Shown here: positions 21,501 to 34,077 of the stretch, in pieces
Layout of the letters: every line of letters starts with the position of its first letter
Position numbering within the stretch: the first letter of the stretch is position 1
NCBI GenBank assembly: GCA_029255685.2
Contig: CM055318.2
Coordinates: 8,065,001 to 8,129,000, forward strand
DNA: 64,000 nt
Origin: Silene conica
Taxonomy: Eukaryota > Streptophyta > Magnoliopsida > Caryophyllales > Caryophyllaceae
Reading direction: 5' to 3'
Notes under the pieces: generated by a model
What the model saw: the letters and a program-made list of their open reading frames with translations, nothing else
Databases searched by the model: none
Told to the model about the DNA's origin: nothing
Program-made: the position numbers and the translations under genes

Positions 21501-24500
21501 AGCAACAATATGCAAAAAAAAATGATAACGAGCTCAGAGCAGAAGAATGAGTTCAAGAATTCAACTTTATATCTTTTGAGTAGTTTTGACATAAAGGGGC
21601 CACTGAACGGAGTATTTCAAAGTGTCTCTTCATTTGTAAACCGCTGTACAGCATGGTTCATACTCGTACAATTCTCTCTTGATATTTAGAGGATTGCTAA
21701 GCTTTTAGTCCTTCTATGATGTACTTTATGACTCGTTTTATCTCATCCATTTATTTATGTTTTCATTTTTAGGCGACCCCAACCATTTCTTTACATTTCC
21801 TTTTTAAGTAAGGCAAGGACAATATAATTGCCAATCTACCATTATCGCACTTACTTCGCCATCATCCATCTCCATCTCATTCCAACATCAACCCACCCCC
21901 CACGGGCTCACCCCAAACCCCCCCAAAAAATCTGTCACCTTGGAATTCGCCCTCTAAAGCCATCCTCTGCACTCCAAAATAAGCACCAAATGTGTAAACG
22001 CCCTGCCCGCCCTTGAAAGCCCCTGAGTAGGGTAGATGATGAGGCGGTGGCCTGGATGCAGACGGAAAGGTGGGGTGGGATAAGGGTAGATTTGTAATTG
22101 GACTGATCAAATCCGATGCATCTAAAACCCAATATAAAAGCAAATGTAGAGAGATAGATGAAACGTAAGATTAAATTGATTAATATACAATTTACGGTTT
22201 TGTAAGCCATAATATTATTCAGGAAAGGACTCAGACAAAAAGAGACAGACATTCAGATACATATAACAGTGACATTACCTGCTGCTGTGAGATTTCTTCA
22301 TCAAGACGTTGAAGTTCCACACGGTTACGTAGATTAGTCTCCTCCAGCTCAAGTACAGCTTTTTGTAAGTTGATACGTTCCTGTACATTTTCACTTATTT
22401 CCCGGCTCACAATATTCAGCCACGACAACTCAACATCTGCTGATTTTTCAGTAGGGTTAACCCTTAGCCGTGACTCTTTTTCAGCTAACTCTTTCTTTAG
22501 GCGGCACACCTCTGTCTGAATCACCACATTGTTTCAATTTATAAGCTCACATACACAATGCCAGATATAGATCAGCAAGGAAACAGCTGAAAGCTCACCT
22601 GAAGACTGTTGATTATTCTTTGATAATCAGATACATGAGTATCGAGTGTTGCAAAGTTTTTCTGAAAAATCATAGGAGTAGAAAATGTTAAATGGTTCGC
22701 ATTTAAGTTAGATGGTAGATCTTCTCCAACAAGTCAGGCAATAGTCTACGTTTACAAGAGATAATCTCTGTTTGGAGTTTGAAATATGCCAAAACATGAA
22801 AGGGAACAAATCTGAGCTCCCAGAGGACAGAACTAGAACTTGTAAGCTTGAACTTAAACTTTAAAATGTTGACACTGTATGTAAAATAAATGAAATATTT
22901 AGCATATGCTAAATATGGAAAAGAGGCATATTAAGAATGTACGTAGTAAAGTAGTTAGTGAGAAAGTTTTGTGTTAACTATTTTCAAGGAGTCGTTTAAG
23001 TGAGTGTGGAATGTAGATCTCTCATTTAATAGTATATAGGCTACTATATAAGCTATCCATGCTTATGTTGTTAATTATCACAATATACACCAACAAAATA
23101 GAGTGTAGCATGTAGATTATCAGTAAGGAAAAAAAAAATTCTTCGTAGACATTTACCTTTCTACATACAAGTTTATTGTTCGGCTACATTATTTCTTGTT
23201 CAAATTTAGTGAGGATATATTTCATATTATTCTATTAGAAGCCTATAATTTCCGCGGCTACTCCAACAATTGGCATCAGAGCCAAATATAATGGCTTTTT
23301 TTTATGGAACCGTCAAGGTTGGCAAATGTGAAATCTAAGAAATAATGTAACCCGACTTTCCTTTCATGATAACGCAAGGATTCTCCAGAAGTTCTTATGA
23401 CAGTTGTGTATATATTCATATATTCATAAACATCCTGGAAGTAATTATATTTATCTCTTGTTATATGTGGATGACATGCGTATTCCTTCAAAAAGCAAGC
23501 TAGGCTAAAGTTTCAACTTGGTAAAACTTAGGCACGGCAAAGAAAATACTGGGTATGGAGAGAGCGGTCAAACGAAAAATTGTTCTCGAGTCAAAAAGGC
23601 TATTTAGAACGGGTTATTGAAAGGTTTGGGATGAAACGTACCAAGTCGGTGGTTACTCCATTAGCACCACATTTTAGGCTCTCAGGAAATCAGTCTCCTA
23701 AGTCCTACTACAGCGGAAATTATAGGCTTCTAATAGAATAAATATGAAATATATCCTCGCTAAAGTTGAATAAGAAATATTGTAGCTGAACAATAAACTT
23801 GTACGAAGAAATTTAAATGTCTACGGAGAAAGATTTTATTTCTTACTCATAATTTACTGGTTACCGTTACACTCTATTTTGTTGATGTATATTGTGATAA
23901 TTAACAACATAAGCACGAATTGCTTATATAGTTAGGGCAGAGTATGGATCGGATATCCGATCCGAAAATCCAAATTTTTAGTATCCGTGATCTGATCCGA
24001 AATGATCGGATATCCGAAATTTAGTATCCGAAAATATCCGAAAATTTCGGATCAGATATCCGATATCCGATATCCGCTCTATGTATTTTATATATTGTCA
24101 AACTGTAATAAAAAAGAAAACTAGCGTAATACTAATTTCATTCGGTATATATTACAAAACATAAACCCGCTACCTATCAAGGAAAACTAGCGTAATATTT
24201 GTGGATATCGGATATCGAATAACTGAAATTAGCTAGTACTTAAAATTGTGGATAGGTTTATTTACGATTTTGTGAAATTAGCTAGCATTATTTATGGATC
24301 AAATCTCGGATACGGATCGGATATTAACGGATATCGAGTATCCGATCCGATATTTGATATCTGATCCAATAACTTTTGGATATCGGATATCCAAATTTTT
24401 AAACCTGATATCCGTATTTGATCCGATATCCAAATATTTCGGATACGGGTATCCAAACCGAACCACTTTTCGGATCAGATATCCATTATTTGAAACAGAT

Positions 24501-27500
24501 ACGGATCGGATATCGGATAATTCGGATAATCGGATTTTTTACTCAGCCCTATATATAGTAGTCTACCTACTATTAAACGAGTGACATACATTTAACACAA
24601 AACTTTCTCACTAACTATTTTACTGCATTCTTAATATAACTCCTTTCCAGATTTAGCATATTCTAAATATTATATTTACTCTACAATATAGCTATGATTC
24701 TCTTTATGACCGAAAATTATATACATAGTGGATGTTAAGAAATAAGAAACACAATTCACTATGTATCACCAACAGAACCACTGGATAGTGATACAATACG
24801 AACTCTCAGTCCCAAAATGATGTGATGTCAGCTAACATAATTTACGGTATAAAAAGGGAGTTTAAAAAGGAGAGGAAAAAAAAGTGAGAAAGTGAAAGAG
24901 AGGAAAATAAGGAGAGAGAAAACCAAAGGAAAATAAGAAAATAACGGAAGCTATTAAGTAGAAATTAAAGTGAAAAAATACAACATTACCATAATGAAAA
25001 TTGCGTAAAGAGTATTGCATTGAATGACTGCTACGTTATACTCCTTCCTTATATTGTTTTCTTCTAACTTTTCAAAATTTCCCAGATCACAATAAAACAG
25101 GAGTAATAAATAAAAACGCATCTAGTTTGGTGAACCAAATTGGGTCTTTGGCTCCATTGGAATGGAAACAAACGAGTGAAGAAATGAAGCTAATGGGCTC
25201 ATATGAGAGGAAGAAGTATAAAGAAAAAAAGAATGAAAGAAAAAGTGAAAAGAAAACTTGGGAAAGAAAACGAGGAAAGACAGAAATAAGCCACAAAAAG
25301 TAGCCTTCACATTCTCGTCACTTTGACACCCAATAATCCTCCTAACTGGTGCATCACCTATCTTCTTCTCATATGGAAGAACTTCGGGAATTCTTTTGCA
25401 AAGCAAATAAAGTAGAGTTCACATTTTGCTTGGATACTTAACAGCAAACACTATGAGAGAGGGACCAAAGAAACTGATACTTTGTATTAAATAGCAAAGA
25501 TCGATAAAAGTTAAAAACCTGAACATGAGTTCTGATCTCCTTTGCTCTATTAGCATACTTCAAAGTATTTACTGTATGATGGTAATGCCGATGAGAAGGG
25601 GATATTGTAGCAACCATGATAGTCTGAGAATTGCCACTTAAACCATCTTTAAGAATCCGTGTCAACTTGCTGCCAGAGTATCAAATTCAATATATATAAG
25701 CCTTAGAATCCAATTTATAAGAGGCTAAGAGCACATGTAGGTAATGTTGCAGTTGCAATCAAGAAAAGTACCTATTACGGTAAGGGACATATGCAAGACC
25801 CTTTTTATGTAGTTTGCCCAAAGCGTTGATGCAGTTAGCCAAGGCAAGTAGTGACTTGTTTATATTGGCACCATCCCGCAACTTTTTCCCGCTACTATTG
25901 GTTTCAGAAGCTCTTTCACTGCATAAGAAATATCAGATGACAACTTTGTACACACGAGAAGAAAAGATGAAAGCATAACTTAAAACGTCAGTTTGGTTAA
26001 GGTCGTGCCTGCCAGCAAGATCTACAAGTGCAAGTTTTCCTTTCAAAATACAACTTCTGTTATCAGCGTTCTGCCTCCTCTGAACAGTAATCTCCAACAC
26101 GGCATGTGAACTGTCTCCAAAAAAACAATTTTGCATGAGCTTAAAGCCTTAAACCAAGAGAGAAGCAAACATGAAAACAACTTCATACGTATTGCAAAAA
26201 GTAAAAACGTTGAAAACTGGGTGCGAACAAAAATGTATGTAATAATCTTTATGCCAAAAGAGTTAATCAAATAATTCTTCGAAACTAACAAGGGTAAATG
26301 GGTAATGTGTATAGCAACAGATTTACTCCAGAGCAGACAGAGATAGGCAGAATTGCTTGCTGAAGCACAAACAATTATGTTCATAAGTCCAACCAAGGTA
26401 AAATAGAATTAAGCTTAATGAGGAGAAAAAATTCACACACGTTTTAGAACTAATTTTTTTTTTTTTTTGAGGGTATTTTTTGAACTAATTTCACTATAAA
26501 TTCTGTTGAAGATGCGGATGCCAATCAAACAATGAGTGTACAGAAATTAACAAAATATTGCAGACATCCCTGATAAACTATTGCAGACATTCTAGATAGA
26601 TTCCTAGGACAAAAATGCAAAACAATTTTCAAAATCTTCGTGATTAGGAATAGGACGAAGTAAATAGAGAATAATTTTCAAAACAGTTGGCTGCTTTGCT
26701 CTCTTATGTTCACTTAAGAATTTACACTTTAAGATCCACTATCCTTCCTAAGTGAACTTTGTAGTATAATATAGCATATACTACTTGTCGCTAATGCCTA
26801 AAGAGAGCACTCTTCCATCACCCATTATGTTGCCCAATTTCCATTTTGTTGCATCCCAATTAATACGCACCTATTTTATATCTAATAAAATTTAAAAAAA
26901 GTGACACCTGTATAATCCCTAGTAAGTACTCAGTAACATCCTCCCTCCATCCTAGTGATACTACCAGTGGGGAGAAAATTATGAGGGTCATGTGGCATCA
27001 CTACATGTAAAATTTTCTAAGCCAAGTGGATAATAATAATACTTAAGCACTAAAACTTAAATGTGGCCTCTAGTCCAATGGGGAGAATATAAATGAGGGC
27101 ATGTGGAGGCTTACATGAAGATGCATGTAAGCATGTTATTACAAAAAAGTTGCTTTTACTATTTCACTCAAAGAGCCTTGTCCACCAAAGACATTTTTAT
27201 ATGGCAATGATAAATTTTCAGGAGATGCAAAAAAAAAATTCAACCTATAAGAATTGTCGTAGTCGTACATACACAACCAAAATGCTTGAACATTAAACAT
27301 GTAAACCAAGACTCTAATACCAAGCGAATATTCACTCACCGTGAGGAAGTAGCATTGGATTCTGTGCTCTCAGTTTTACGTCTGCTGTTACCCAAAGTTA
27401 GGAGCTCAAGAATCTTTACAGCAGAATGTACCTACAGAAAGGTCACACTTTACTACATCTATCATGAATGAAGCTCATCAGTTATTAGAAGACTAAAAAA

Positions 27501-29718
27501 GGGCTACGTAAGTTTAGCATTAAGGCTGCATTCTTGCATTACATAAAAATCTTATTGTCATACAAAGAGTTCCATTTTAAGGTTCATTAACTAGAAAGTC
27601 TTGCCGGGCGTGTATATCGCAATAGAAAATTTAGCAAAAACTCACCTTGATAGACCTAAGACCAGCAATGGTTACTCCCTGCTCTGGATCTTCTCTAAGC
27701 TCCAAATTCCCTGATGATTTTTCAAGCAAATCATAGATAACCTGAATTAATATACACTCATTACATTCCACTTGAGAAAGCAATTGCATTCATCACTAGA
27801 GTACAAATGAAAGTTGATGATATCGTACTTCATTGTAAACTTCAAGATAGGAGCAGGTAACTTCAAAGTCGCCAGGGCTACCATCCTTCTCGATAAAGTC
27901 AAAAATGGTATGCAGACTCAGAACCATGAGCCCAGGATCTTCTTGGGTCCCAACCATTGTATGTGTCTTACCACTGCCAAATGTAACAACAACAACAACA
28001 ACATCAGAGCCTTAGTCCCAAAATGTTTTTGGGTCGGGTGACATGAATCATCCTTTGGAACCGTCATGAGTGAACTCTCATCTCAACAGGAGAAAAAAGA
28101 AAGAGAAGAAAAAAAAACGGAAGTGGAGTGAAACAAAAAATGAAAGGCAAAGGATTTTTATAGATTTTAAATCAAACTTATCACATGTATAAAGACCCAA
28201 AAAAATAAATCAAGAATAAAGTTTAAAGTGATTTTGAGAAACGAAGTAAAATTTAATATAAGAGTTTTGGGGGGAAAAGTGTAGCAAATCCAAAAAGAAA
28301 TTTTTTTGAAAACTTAATAAGCCACTGTCAAATGTAAAATGCTGATTATTAGTGCACCCGTGACTGAAATAAATCATAGCAGTTTTTTTTACTATGCATC
28401 ATGTTCATTCTCACATAAGCTCTATCTTCATGCAGATAGTATACCAACAAAAAACTTCATTACACCAAATCACTAATACCTCGAGGGATCCTACAAATAA
28501 TAGGGTAAGGGAGGTCGGAACCCAGCCTTACCCTATAGTCTTGTCATGGATGAGCCATAATGAGAAATGAGAATTGCGTCGTGAATTGCATCAAATTGAT
28601 TACAACTTTATACAGATCATACAGCAGAGGAAATAAATATAAAAAAATATTGCAAAAAGCTAATACCTTCCGGTTGAACCATATGCAAATATAGTACTAT
28701 TGATGCCTTGAACAACCCCAGCTATTGTAGAGGATACAACTCTTTTATACAGATCCTGACAAAATAACAGTATATCACCAGTCAGACTAATAGAATCTAC
28801 AGTGCATGAAACGGTTGCTTATCAATCAATATGGAAAACGGTAGTAACAATGATACAAACTGAAAACTCCCAAATAATGCCACAACCACATACCAAATTA
28901 CAAGAGTTGGGTCCAAATGCATAATCAAATGAATAACTCCGTTCCTTGTTTCGATTTTGTAACAGATTCAAGTAATCCTTCGCTAGTTCCGGTTCCAACA
29001 CTACTACTTCCTACAAAAGCCAACATTTATTCAAACACACTGAACCCAAAACACACCTAATTCAACAACCACCATACATTGAAGAAACAAAAACAAACCT
29101 TTTCATCTATAACTTGAACAATATGTCTACTCCTTTGCCTCTCTATCTCCATCAATGGCCTACATCTTACTGCCACCTATACCCAAAAATTGAAACTTTT
29201 CAGCTAAATTAGGAATTTAATACTATATTGTATCCTATCAACTACATGTATATAACAAAAGAGCACAAAATTGTAACTTTTCAGCCAAATCAGGGATTCA
29301 ATACTATATTGCATCCTGTATATGTTTCATGTATATAAGAAAAGAGCACAAAATTGTAACTTTTCAGCTAAATGAAGGAATTAATACTATGATACATCCT
29401 ATATATTGCACATACATAACATTAGAACACAAAATTGTAACTTTTCAGCTAAACTAGAGACTTAATACTACCACTTATTCTCATGTAAGACGGTTTTACA
29501 CAAAAGGATTGTATAAAACGGAACCGAATCACAACAAAAACAATCCCACATTAGGGTAATTAAAAAACCCGTTTTACAATATACTTGTGTAAGACCCGCT
29601 GTACCGTATCCTTATATAAATAACACATACTGTATATAACATAAGAACACAAAATAATTAATCATACTGTTAGGGTAGTGGTCTTCTTGGTAGAAGATGG
29701 AGCTCTAATACTTGGCAT
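18510..29718 (-). CDS. KIN8B: Kinesin-8 motor protein (KIN8B type), 15 coding exons
   Basis: The protein is a microtubule motor of the kinesin-8 family. Exons (high to low): 29668-29718, 29099-29176, 28894-29010, 28667-28755, 27829-27973, 27646-27741, 27340-27431, 26009-26110, 25772-25918, 25519-25669, 22599-22661, 22279-22515, 21393-21497, 21201-21314, 18510-19109; all phases agree and give about 728 residues. It starts MPSIRAP. The N-terminal motor (about 14-357) has the P-loop GSTGSGKT (108-115), switch I NATSSRSH (218-225) and switch II DLAGSE (253-258). Coiled coil follows (about 360-530), with the tail motif [19 protein letters not shown]. All introns are GT-AG except intron 8, which has a GC donor (AG|GCACGA at 26008). 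Large introns 10 and 14 host transposons. The last codons contain a donor-like AAG|GTATAC, so a further 3' exon cannot be excluded. KIN8B versus KIN8A is judged from remembered motor sequence. Confidence 0.93.
19634..20148. mobile_element. hAT MITE, CAGSGGCGGA family, in KIN8B intron 14
   Basis: The inverted ends CAGCGGCGGACCCAGG and CAGGGGCGGATTTAGG are flanked by a perfect 8-bp duplication CATTTACA (19626-19633 and 20149-20156), the hAT signature. Inside, about 19916-19982, is a tRNA-like stretch with box-A-like TAGTTCAATGGCTTAG and box-B-like GGGTTCGAATC. Confidence 0.9.
22907..24658 (+). mobile_element. Copia relic with inverted LTRs in KIN8B intron 10
   Basis: A left LTR (22907-23268, TGCTAAAT...CCAACA) is followed by a tRNA-Met primer site (TGGCATCAGAGCC, 23271-23283) and a short remnant of copia pol: a YVDDM codon stretch (about 23463-23478) and a [19 protein letters not shown] stretch (about 23631-23675). 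The second LTR (23713-24658) is the reverse complement of the first and is itself split by a hAT MITE. The pol remnant has stops and frameshifts. Confidence 0.82.
23933..24551. mobile_element. hAT-type MITE rich in GGATATCCGATCC, 619 bp
   Basis: The ends TAGGGCAGAGTA and TAGGGCTGAGTA form an inverted repeat with a perfect 8-bp duplication TATATAGT (23925-23932 and 24552-24559). Both ends are made of palindromic GGATATCCGATCCGA repeats. The insertion interrupts an LTR of the copia relic. Confidence 0.9.
25041..25103. mobile_element. Very short Stowaway-like fragment
   Basis: CTCCTTCCTTATATTGTTTT and, as complement, CTCCTGTTTTATTGTG lie 63 bp end to end with TA on both flanks. It may be an internally deleted Stowaway or chance. 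Confidence 0.35.
27984..28545 (-). mobile_element. SINE-like segment(s) in KIN8B intron 4
   Basis: Read on the minus strand, CCCAAAAACATTTTGGGACTAAGGCTCTGATG ends in a (TTG)n tail at 27984-28000, the tail style of plant Au-type SINEs. A second block at about 28490-28545 (GGTAAGGCTGGGTTCCGACCTCCC) resembles the 3' part of a related plant SINE. The middle is not recognisable, so the block may be two fragments. Confidence 0.45.
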
Positions 29719-30388
29719 TTTTGTTCCACATTTAAAAATAAAATACAATCAACCCACAAATATATACAATGTTGTCAACGAAATTCAAACGTTTTACTGT
29801 TAACTTCACAATTCAAATTTGAAACAACATTCAAAATTGAAAAATTAATCTTAAATTAGAAGGGAAAGGGGTAAAATCAAAAATTAGGGAAAAGGGTAAT
29901 TTTATACAAATAAATTAGTTAAGATTTGTGGGTTACAATTACAAATCCTGAATTTGATGAATAGTAATAAATGGAAGTCAAATCAATTAGAGTAATTAAA
30001 GACAGTAAAATTTGAAAGGGAATTTTTTAAAAGGGTAAGAAATCTGAATGAAGAAATGAAAATCTGGGTGAAGAAATTGATGAATTGCAAGTTACAAATT
30101 ACAATACTGAAGTTGAAAGTTATGATGAGTGAAGTTGGAGTTGATAGAAATTAATTAAATGCAATGACCTATTTTTTTGGTAATCTTTTTTGTTTTACTT
30201 TTGAGTGGAGGGAAAAGATGAAGAGGTACACCTAAGTACAAAATCAAAACTTTGTTTACATGTATTCTTTTTCTTTTTTTAAAAAAAATCGGGATTTTCG
30301 ATTAGGGAACATAAAATTTAAGCGAGCAAATATGTTTTAGTGTTAATTGAAAAATTAACAAAAATATCCATAAGTCCTGTAGACGGCC
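29719..30388 (-). promoter_or_regulatory. KIN8B 5' flank
   Basis: This is the DNA upstream of the kinesin start codon. It is AT-rich with no motif I would name with confidence. Its upstream edge is the hAT-like repeat beginning at 30389. Confidence 0.4.
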
Positions 30389-30780
30389 TAAAGGTGGTAA
30401 TCGGTAATCGAGTCGGGTCGGGTTTGAGTCGTATCGGGCCGGGTCAACATACTTTTTGGCTCGGGGTTGGGATCGGAGTCAGGTTGGGTCGTTATCAGAT
30501 CGAATCTCGAATCAATTGATGTTTCGGGCCGGTACATTATTTAGTCTGGTAATTTTATCGTGTTACTTTAAATTTTTCAACAATAAACTCGAGTCATCCA
30601 CTTTGTTGAGTCAATATTGGCATATCAAATTAGGTCGGGACTGGGACATTTATCATCATATTGTATTAGGTATCGAGTTGTATGCGGGCCGGGTTGTTAA
30701 GTTTTCGGGTTCTATTGGGTCGATTTTTGGATGCGTCATATTTGGTTTCTCGGGTCGCATTGGGTCAAGTTTGTCCTCTA
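30389..30780. mobile_element. hAT-like GGGTCGGGT-rich repeat, ends imperfect
   Basis: The block starts TAAAGGTGGTAATCGG and ends with the complement of TAGAGGACAAACTTGACC; between lie GGGTCGGG/GGGCCGGGT repeats like those of the two clear hAT elements. No target duplication could be found, so the boundaries are provisional. Confidence 0.5.
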
Positions 30781-31283
30781 TAGCGAGCGCTCTTGCTAGC
30801 CCTCTTAAACCCACCATTGATTGTTGTCTCGACTAATCCTTACATTTTAATTACTTGTTTTAGTAATTTTTAAAATTTTTGTTTTTGGGTGTAAAAATTA
30901 TTTTTCTGCTTTCATGTGCAATTGTGCATTTTAGTTTCTAAAATTTTGGATTCCTTGCATTTGCTTTTTGTTCATCTTTGTGGAAGAAAAGGGAAACATA
31001 TAGTTAAAGAATTGATTGGGACAAATAAAGTAACTATTTTATTTTTTAAAATTTATTTTAGCTTAATTCATTTTAGTTTATCAAATAAGTTATGTTTAGT
31101 TCAAATAAATTTTATCCAAAAACAGAATATAGGGACGGTTTTACTCGTAAAGTACTTTCTAGAGCTCTTATCATTAAATTGTTCATGTTTTTAAAAATTT
31201 CTCACACGTTTAAAAAAGTATAAACAATTTAATGGAACAGATGATGTATTACTTATTATCATTGTTTAACTAAGGGTAACTAG

Positions 31284-31428
31284 TCCTTTTAAGAAGCCGG
31301 TGTTTGTTGTCAACCTCATATGTAGTTTAATCGTTTTTCCTAGTAAAGTATTAATAAAACCCGACTCTAACAATGTCGGATATGTAGGGTAGCTATCTAG
31401 GCACTTTCCTTTCGAGATAAAAAAAAAA
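31284..31428 (+). mobile_element. Short poly(A) retroposon with 15-bp target duplication
   Basis: A 145-bp insert ending in about 11 A residues is flanked by a perfect 15-bp repeat ACTAAGGGTAACTAG (31269-31283 and 31429-31443). Long target duplications plus poly(A) show L1-type retroposition. The insert has no tRNA boxes I can see; it could be a SINE or a severely truncated LINE 3' end. Confidence 0.8.
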
Positions 31429-31524
31429 ACTAAGGGTAACTAGCATTGAGTTTAAGAACCCCCACATAAGACCGAATTTGAACATTAAGAAATTGTATTA
31501 ATGTATTATCTCATTTTCCCTACA

Positions 31525-33006
31525 AAACGTTAATTGATTTTAACTTCTTCTGTCATTGAGGCCGAAATCGGTCACAACCCAAGTTATACTTGGAGAGGTA
31601 TTCTGGAAGCGAAGAGGGTTTTACTTAAAGGACTTCGGAGGAGGGTAGGGGACGGTATGTCCACCTATATTTGGAAGGACGCGTGGATTCCAGGAATAGA
31701 TCGAGACAGGGAGAGTTCTATCTCCGTGCAGTCCGGGGCGGGAACATATGAGGGTGGCTCAGCTGTTTCGTGAGGACGGTATAGGCTGAGATTCGACTAA
31801 AATTGAAGCCATTTTTCTGCCATTTGAAAGAGACCGTATTTTTAATATCCGCTTAAGTGAATTCCAGCCAAGTGATGATTGGTATTGGGAGGCTGAGAAG
31901 AGTGGCGAGTATTCAGTAAAATCAGTTTACCGTATTTTAGCTGGGACCGTCACTGGTATGAATATTGGTTCCAATTCGAGTTGGGAGAGGGAGAAAAGCT
32001 TTTGGAATCGACTCTGGAAGGTTCCGGTTTGTCCCCGAATTAAACTCTTTTTTTGGCAACTATGCAGTGAACCTCTAGCAACTGGCGTCAATATCCATAC
32101 CGTTTACGAGGTGAGTCACCTTTTTGTTATTTTTGTTTTTCGTATATTGAATCGAGTATTCATCTTTTCCGTGATTGTTGGGTGGCTAACCGAGTGTGGG
32201 AAGGGCTGAATGTGCCGAGAATTGAAGACGAAGGTGAAGGGGCTGTGCGAGATTGGGTGGAAATGCTATGGGGTTTACTGGCCAGGGAGGAGCATAGGCT
32301 TTTTATGATTGGTTGCTGGGCGTTGTGGGAGCATCGTAATAAGGTTATTTTTGATGGCCAAAGACTGGATACGGAGGCTATTATTAGAAGGTCTATGGAG
32401 GTTGCGCAGGAAGGGGAGAGTTCTTGGGATTTGCAAGGAGTGGCTCAACATAGGCAATTTCAGACGGAGGGTAGGTGTCAGAGAGGATGGACAGCGCCAC
32501 CATTTGAGTACGTGAAAATTAATGTCGATGCTGGGACTAAGGAAGGCGTGGGGGTGGGAATTGGGGCTGTTTGTAGGGACGAAGTTGGGACGGTGCTTTG
32601 GGGTTTATCGCTTCATTTTACGGAAACGTGGGATCCGTTACTTGCCGAAGCCATAACAGTTTTGGAAGGTGTACGTGAATCTAGACGAAAGGGCCATTTA
32701 AGGGTGGTAGTGGAAAGTGATAATTTTGTATTAATTGAAGCACTCAAGACGACTCGTAGAGGACGGAGTATTTTTCATTTGGTTATTGACGATATTATTT
32801 CGTTATGCTCTTCTTTTAGTTTTATACAATGGTCTCATACTTGTAGGGCAAATAATTCAGTAGCTCATGAGTTAGCTCATTGTATATGTCAGGAGTCGGG
32901 TAGAGAGGAGTGGATAGATTTCTTTCCGGAGTCTGTAAACAATGCTATTTTCTACGATTTATCGCTAATGAAATAAGCTTAGGCTTTTTCTTTCAAAAAA
33001 AAAAAA
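31525..33006 (+). mobile_element. 5'-truncated L1 LINE remnant (ORF2 C-terminal end)
   Basis: Pieces in order: a NPSYTWRGILEAK...IGDG-like stretch (about 31570-31690), the zinc-finger reverse-transcriptase-associated region (FWNRLWKVPVCPRIKLFFW, about 32000-32060, then CYFC...HLFRDC), and an RNase H-like domain. Stops and shifts separate the first pieces. A poly(A) tract closes the block at about 32994-33006. The missing 5' part is typical of incomplete L1 reverse transcription. Confidence 0.85.
32182..32976 (+). pseudogene. L1 LINE ORF2 C-terminal fragment with RNase H-like domain
   Basis: The open frame of about 264 codons lacks its own start; it is the tail of a LINE polyprotein. It includes WALWEHRNKVIFDG, then a plant LINE-type RNase H with the acidic residues in NVDAGT, LLAEA and ESDN and the NSVAHELAH motif near the end. 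This domain removes RNA from the RNA-DNA hybrid in retrotransposition. The reading frame is open, but the upstream reverse transcriptase is missing. Confidence 0.85.
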
Positions 33007-33685
33007 TACACGGTCCATGTTCAAGGAATCCATGAAATCTTGTCCCGCTTGACCCATAGCCTCGACCTGCTACAACAAAATTTCCGAGATCATTTACATG
33101 CTTTTAGAGGGTTTAGTGAGACTTGTATGAGATAGTTTCGCATATATATGCTCATTTATTTATAGAATTAATGTGTTGATCTCACATGTAGGACAATTTG
33201 TTGTAAGTTTTTGTAATATAGGTCTGGATTTAGGCAAAACTGTGGTAAGAATAATGCCATATTCATACGGTAGTATCACATCCATTCGATAATGTAAAAT
33301 GAGGATTTAAGGTGTAGTTCATCCCTATGGACCCGTCTGCTGGAATTCTCTATGCTGAGGCACTATTAAGTTTTTTCTTACCCAGATTTAAGCTCTGGAG
33401 ATAAATTTTGGAGTTTCGATAGACATTAAACGGAGATGTTCGTCATTCTTGCTAGAAGTTATTTTCATAGAGTAAGTTTTTTGGGTTATCATATTCCTAT
33501 TGTACTTGGCCTCCAATATGTTGTATTATATATGGGTAGAGAATATAGGCTAGCTATATAATATTTGGTAATAATAGAGAGTCGATAAAACGTACCTGAG
33601 AGTCGAGACGATAGATAAGAAAACACGACAACAACTGTCGTAAAACACAAAAAAATTAGGCTGTTATTAGCAAAAATGAACTTAA
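33007..33685. other. AT-rich intergenic DNA, no gene seen
   Basis: No coding or repeat structure with paired ends was recognised between the LINE tail and the Harbinger element. Confidence 0.5.
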
Positions 33686-33905
33686 TAAGGCCCTGTTCTT
33701 TCTGGCTTATTTTCAGTTCGTTTCAGTTCAACTCAGCTTTATTCAGTTCAGTTCAGTTCAGCTCAGCTCAGCTCAGTTCAGTTCAACTCAATTCAGTTCA
33801 GCTCAGCTCAGCTTCATTCAGTTCAGTTCAATTCAGTTCAGTTCAGCTCAGCTTCATTTAATTCATTTCAGTTCAGTTCAGCTCGACTTTATTAAGTACA
33901 TCCCA

Positions 33906-34023
<118 letters not shown>

Positions 34024-34077
34024 GTTTTTGTTATTATTATTACTATATTTATTTACTTATTATTCTATTTATTATTA

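Noticed and set aside
33676..33861. A Ser/Val/Gln-rich small frame
   Set aside because: It is a translation of the TTCAG pentamer array, not a gene.
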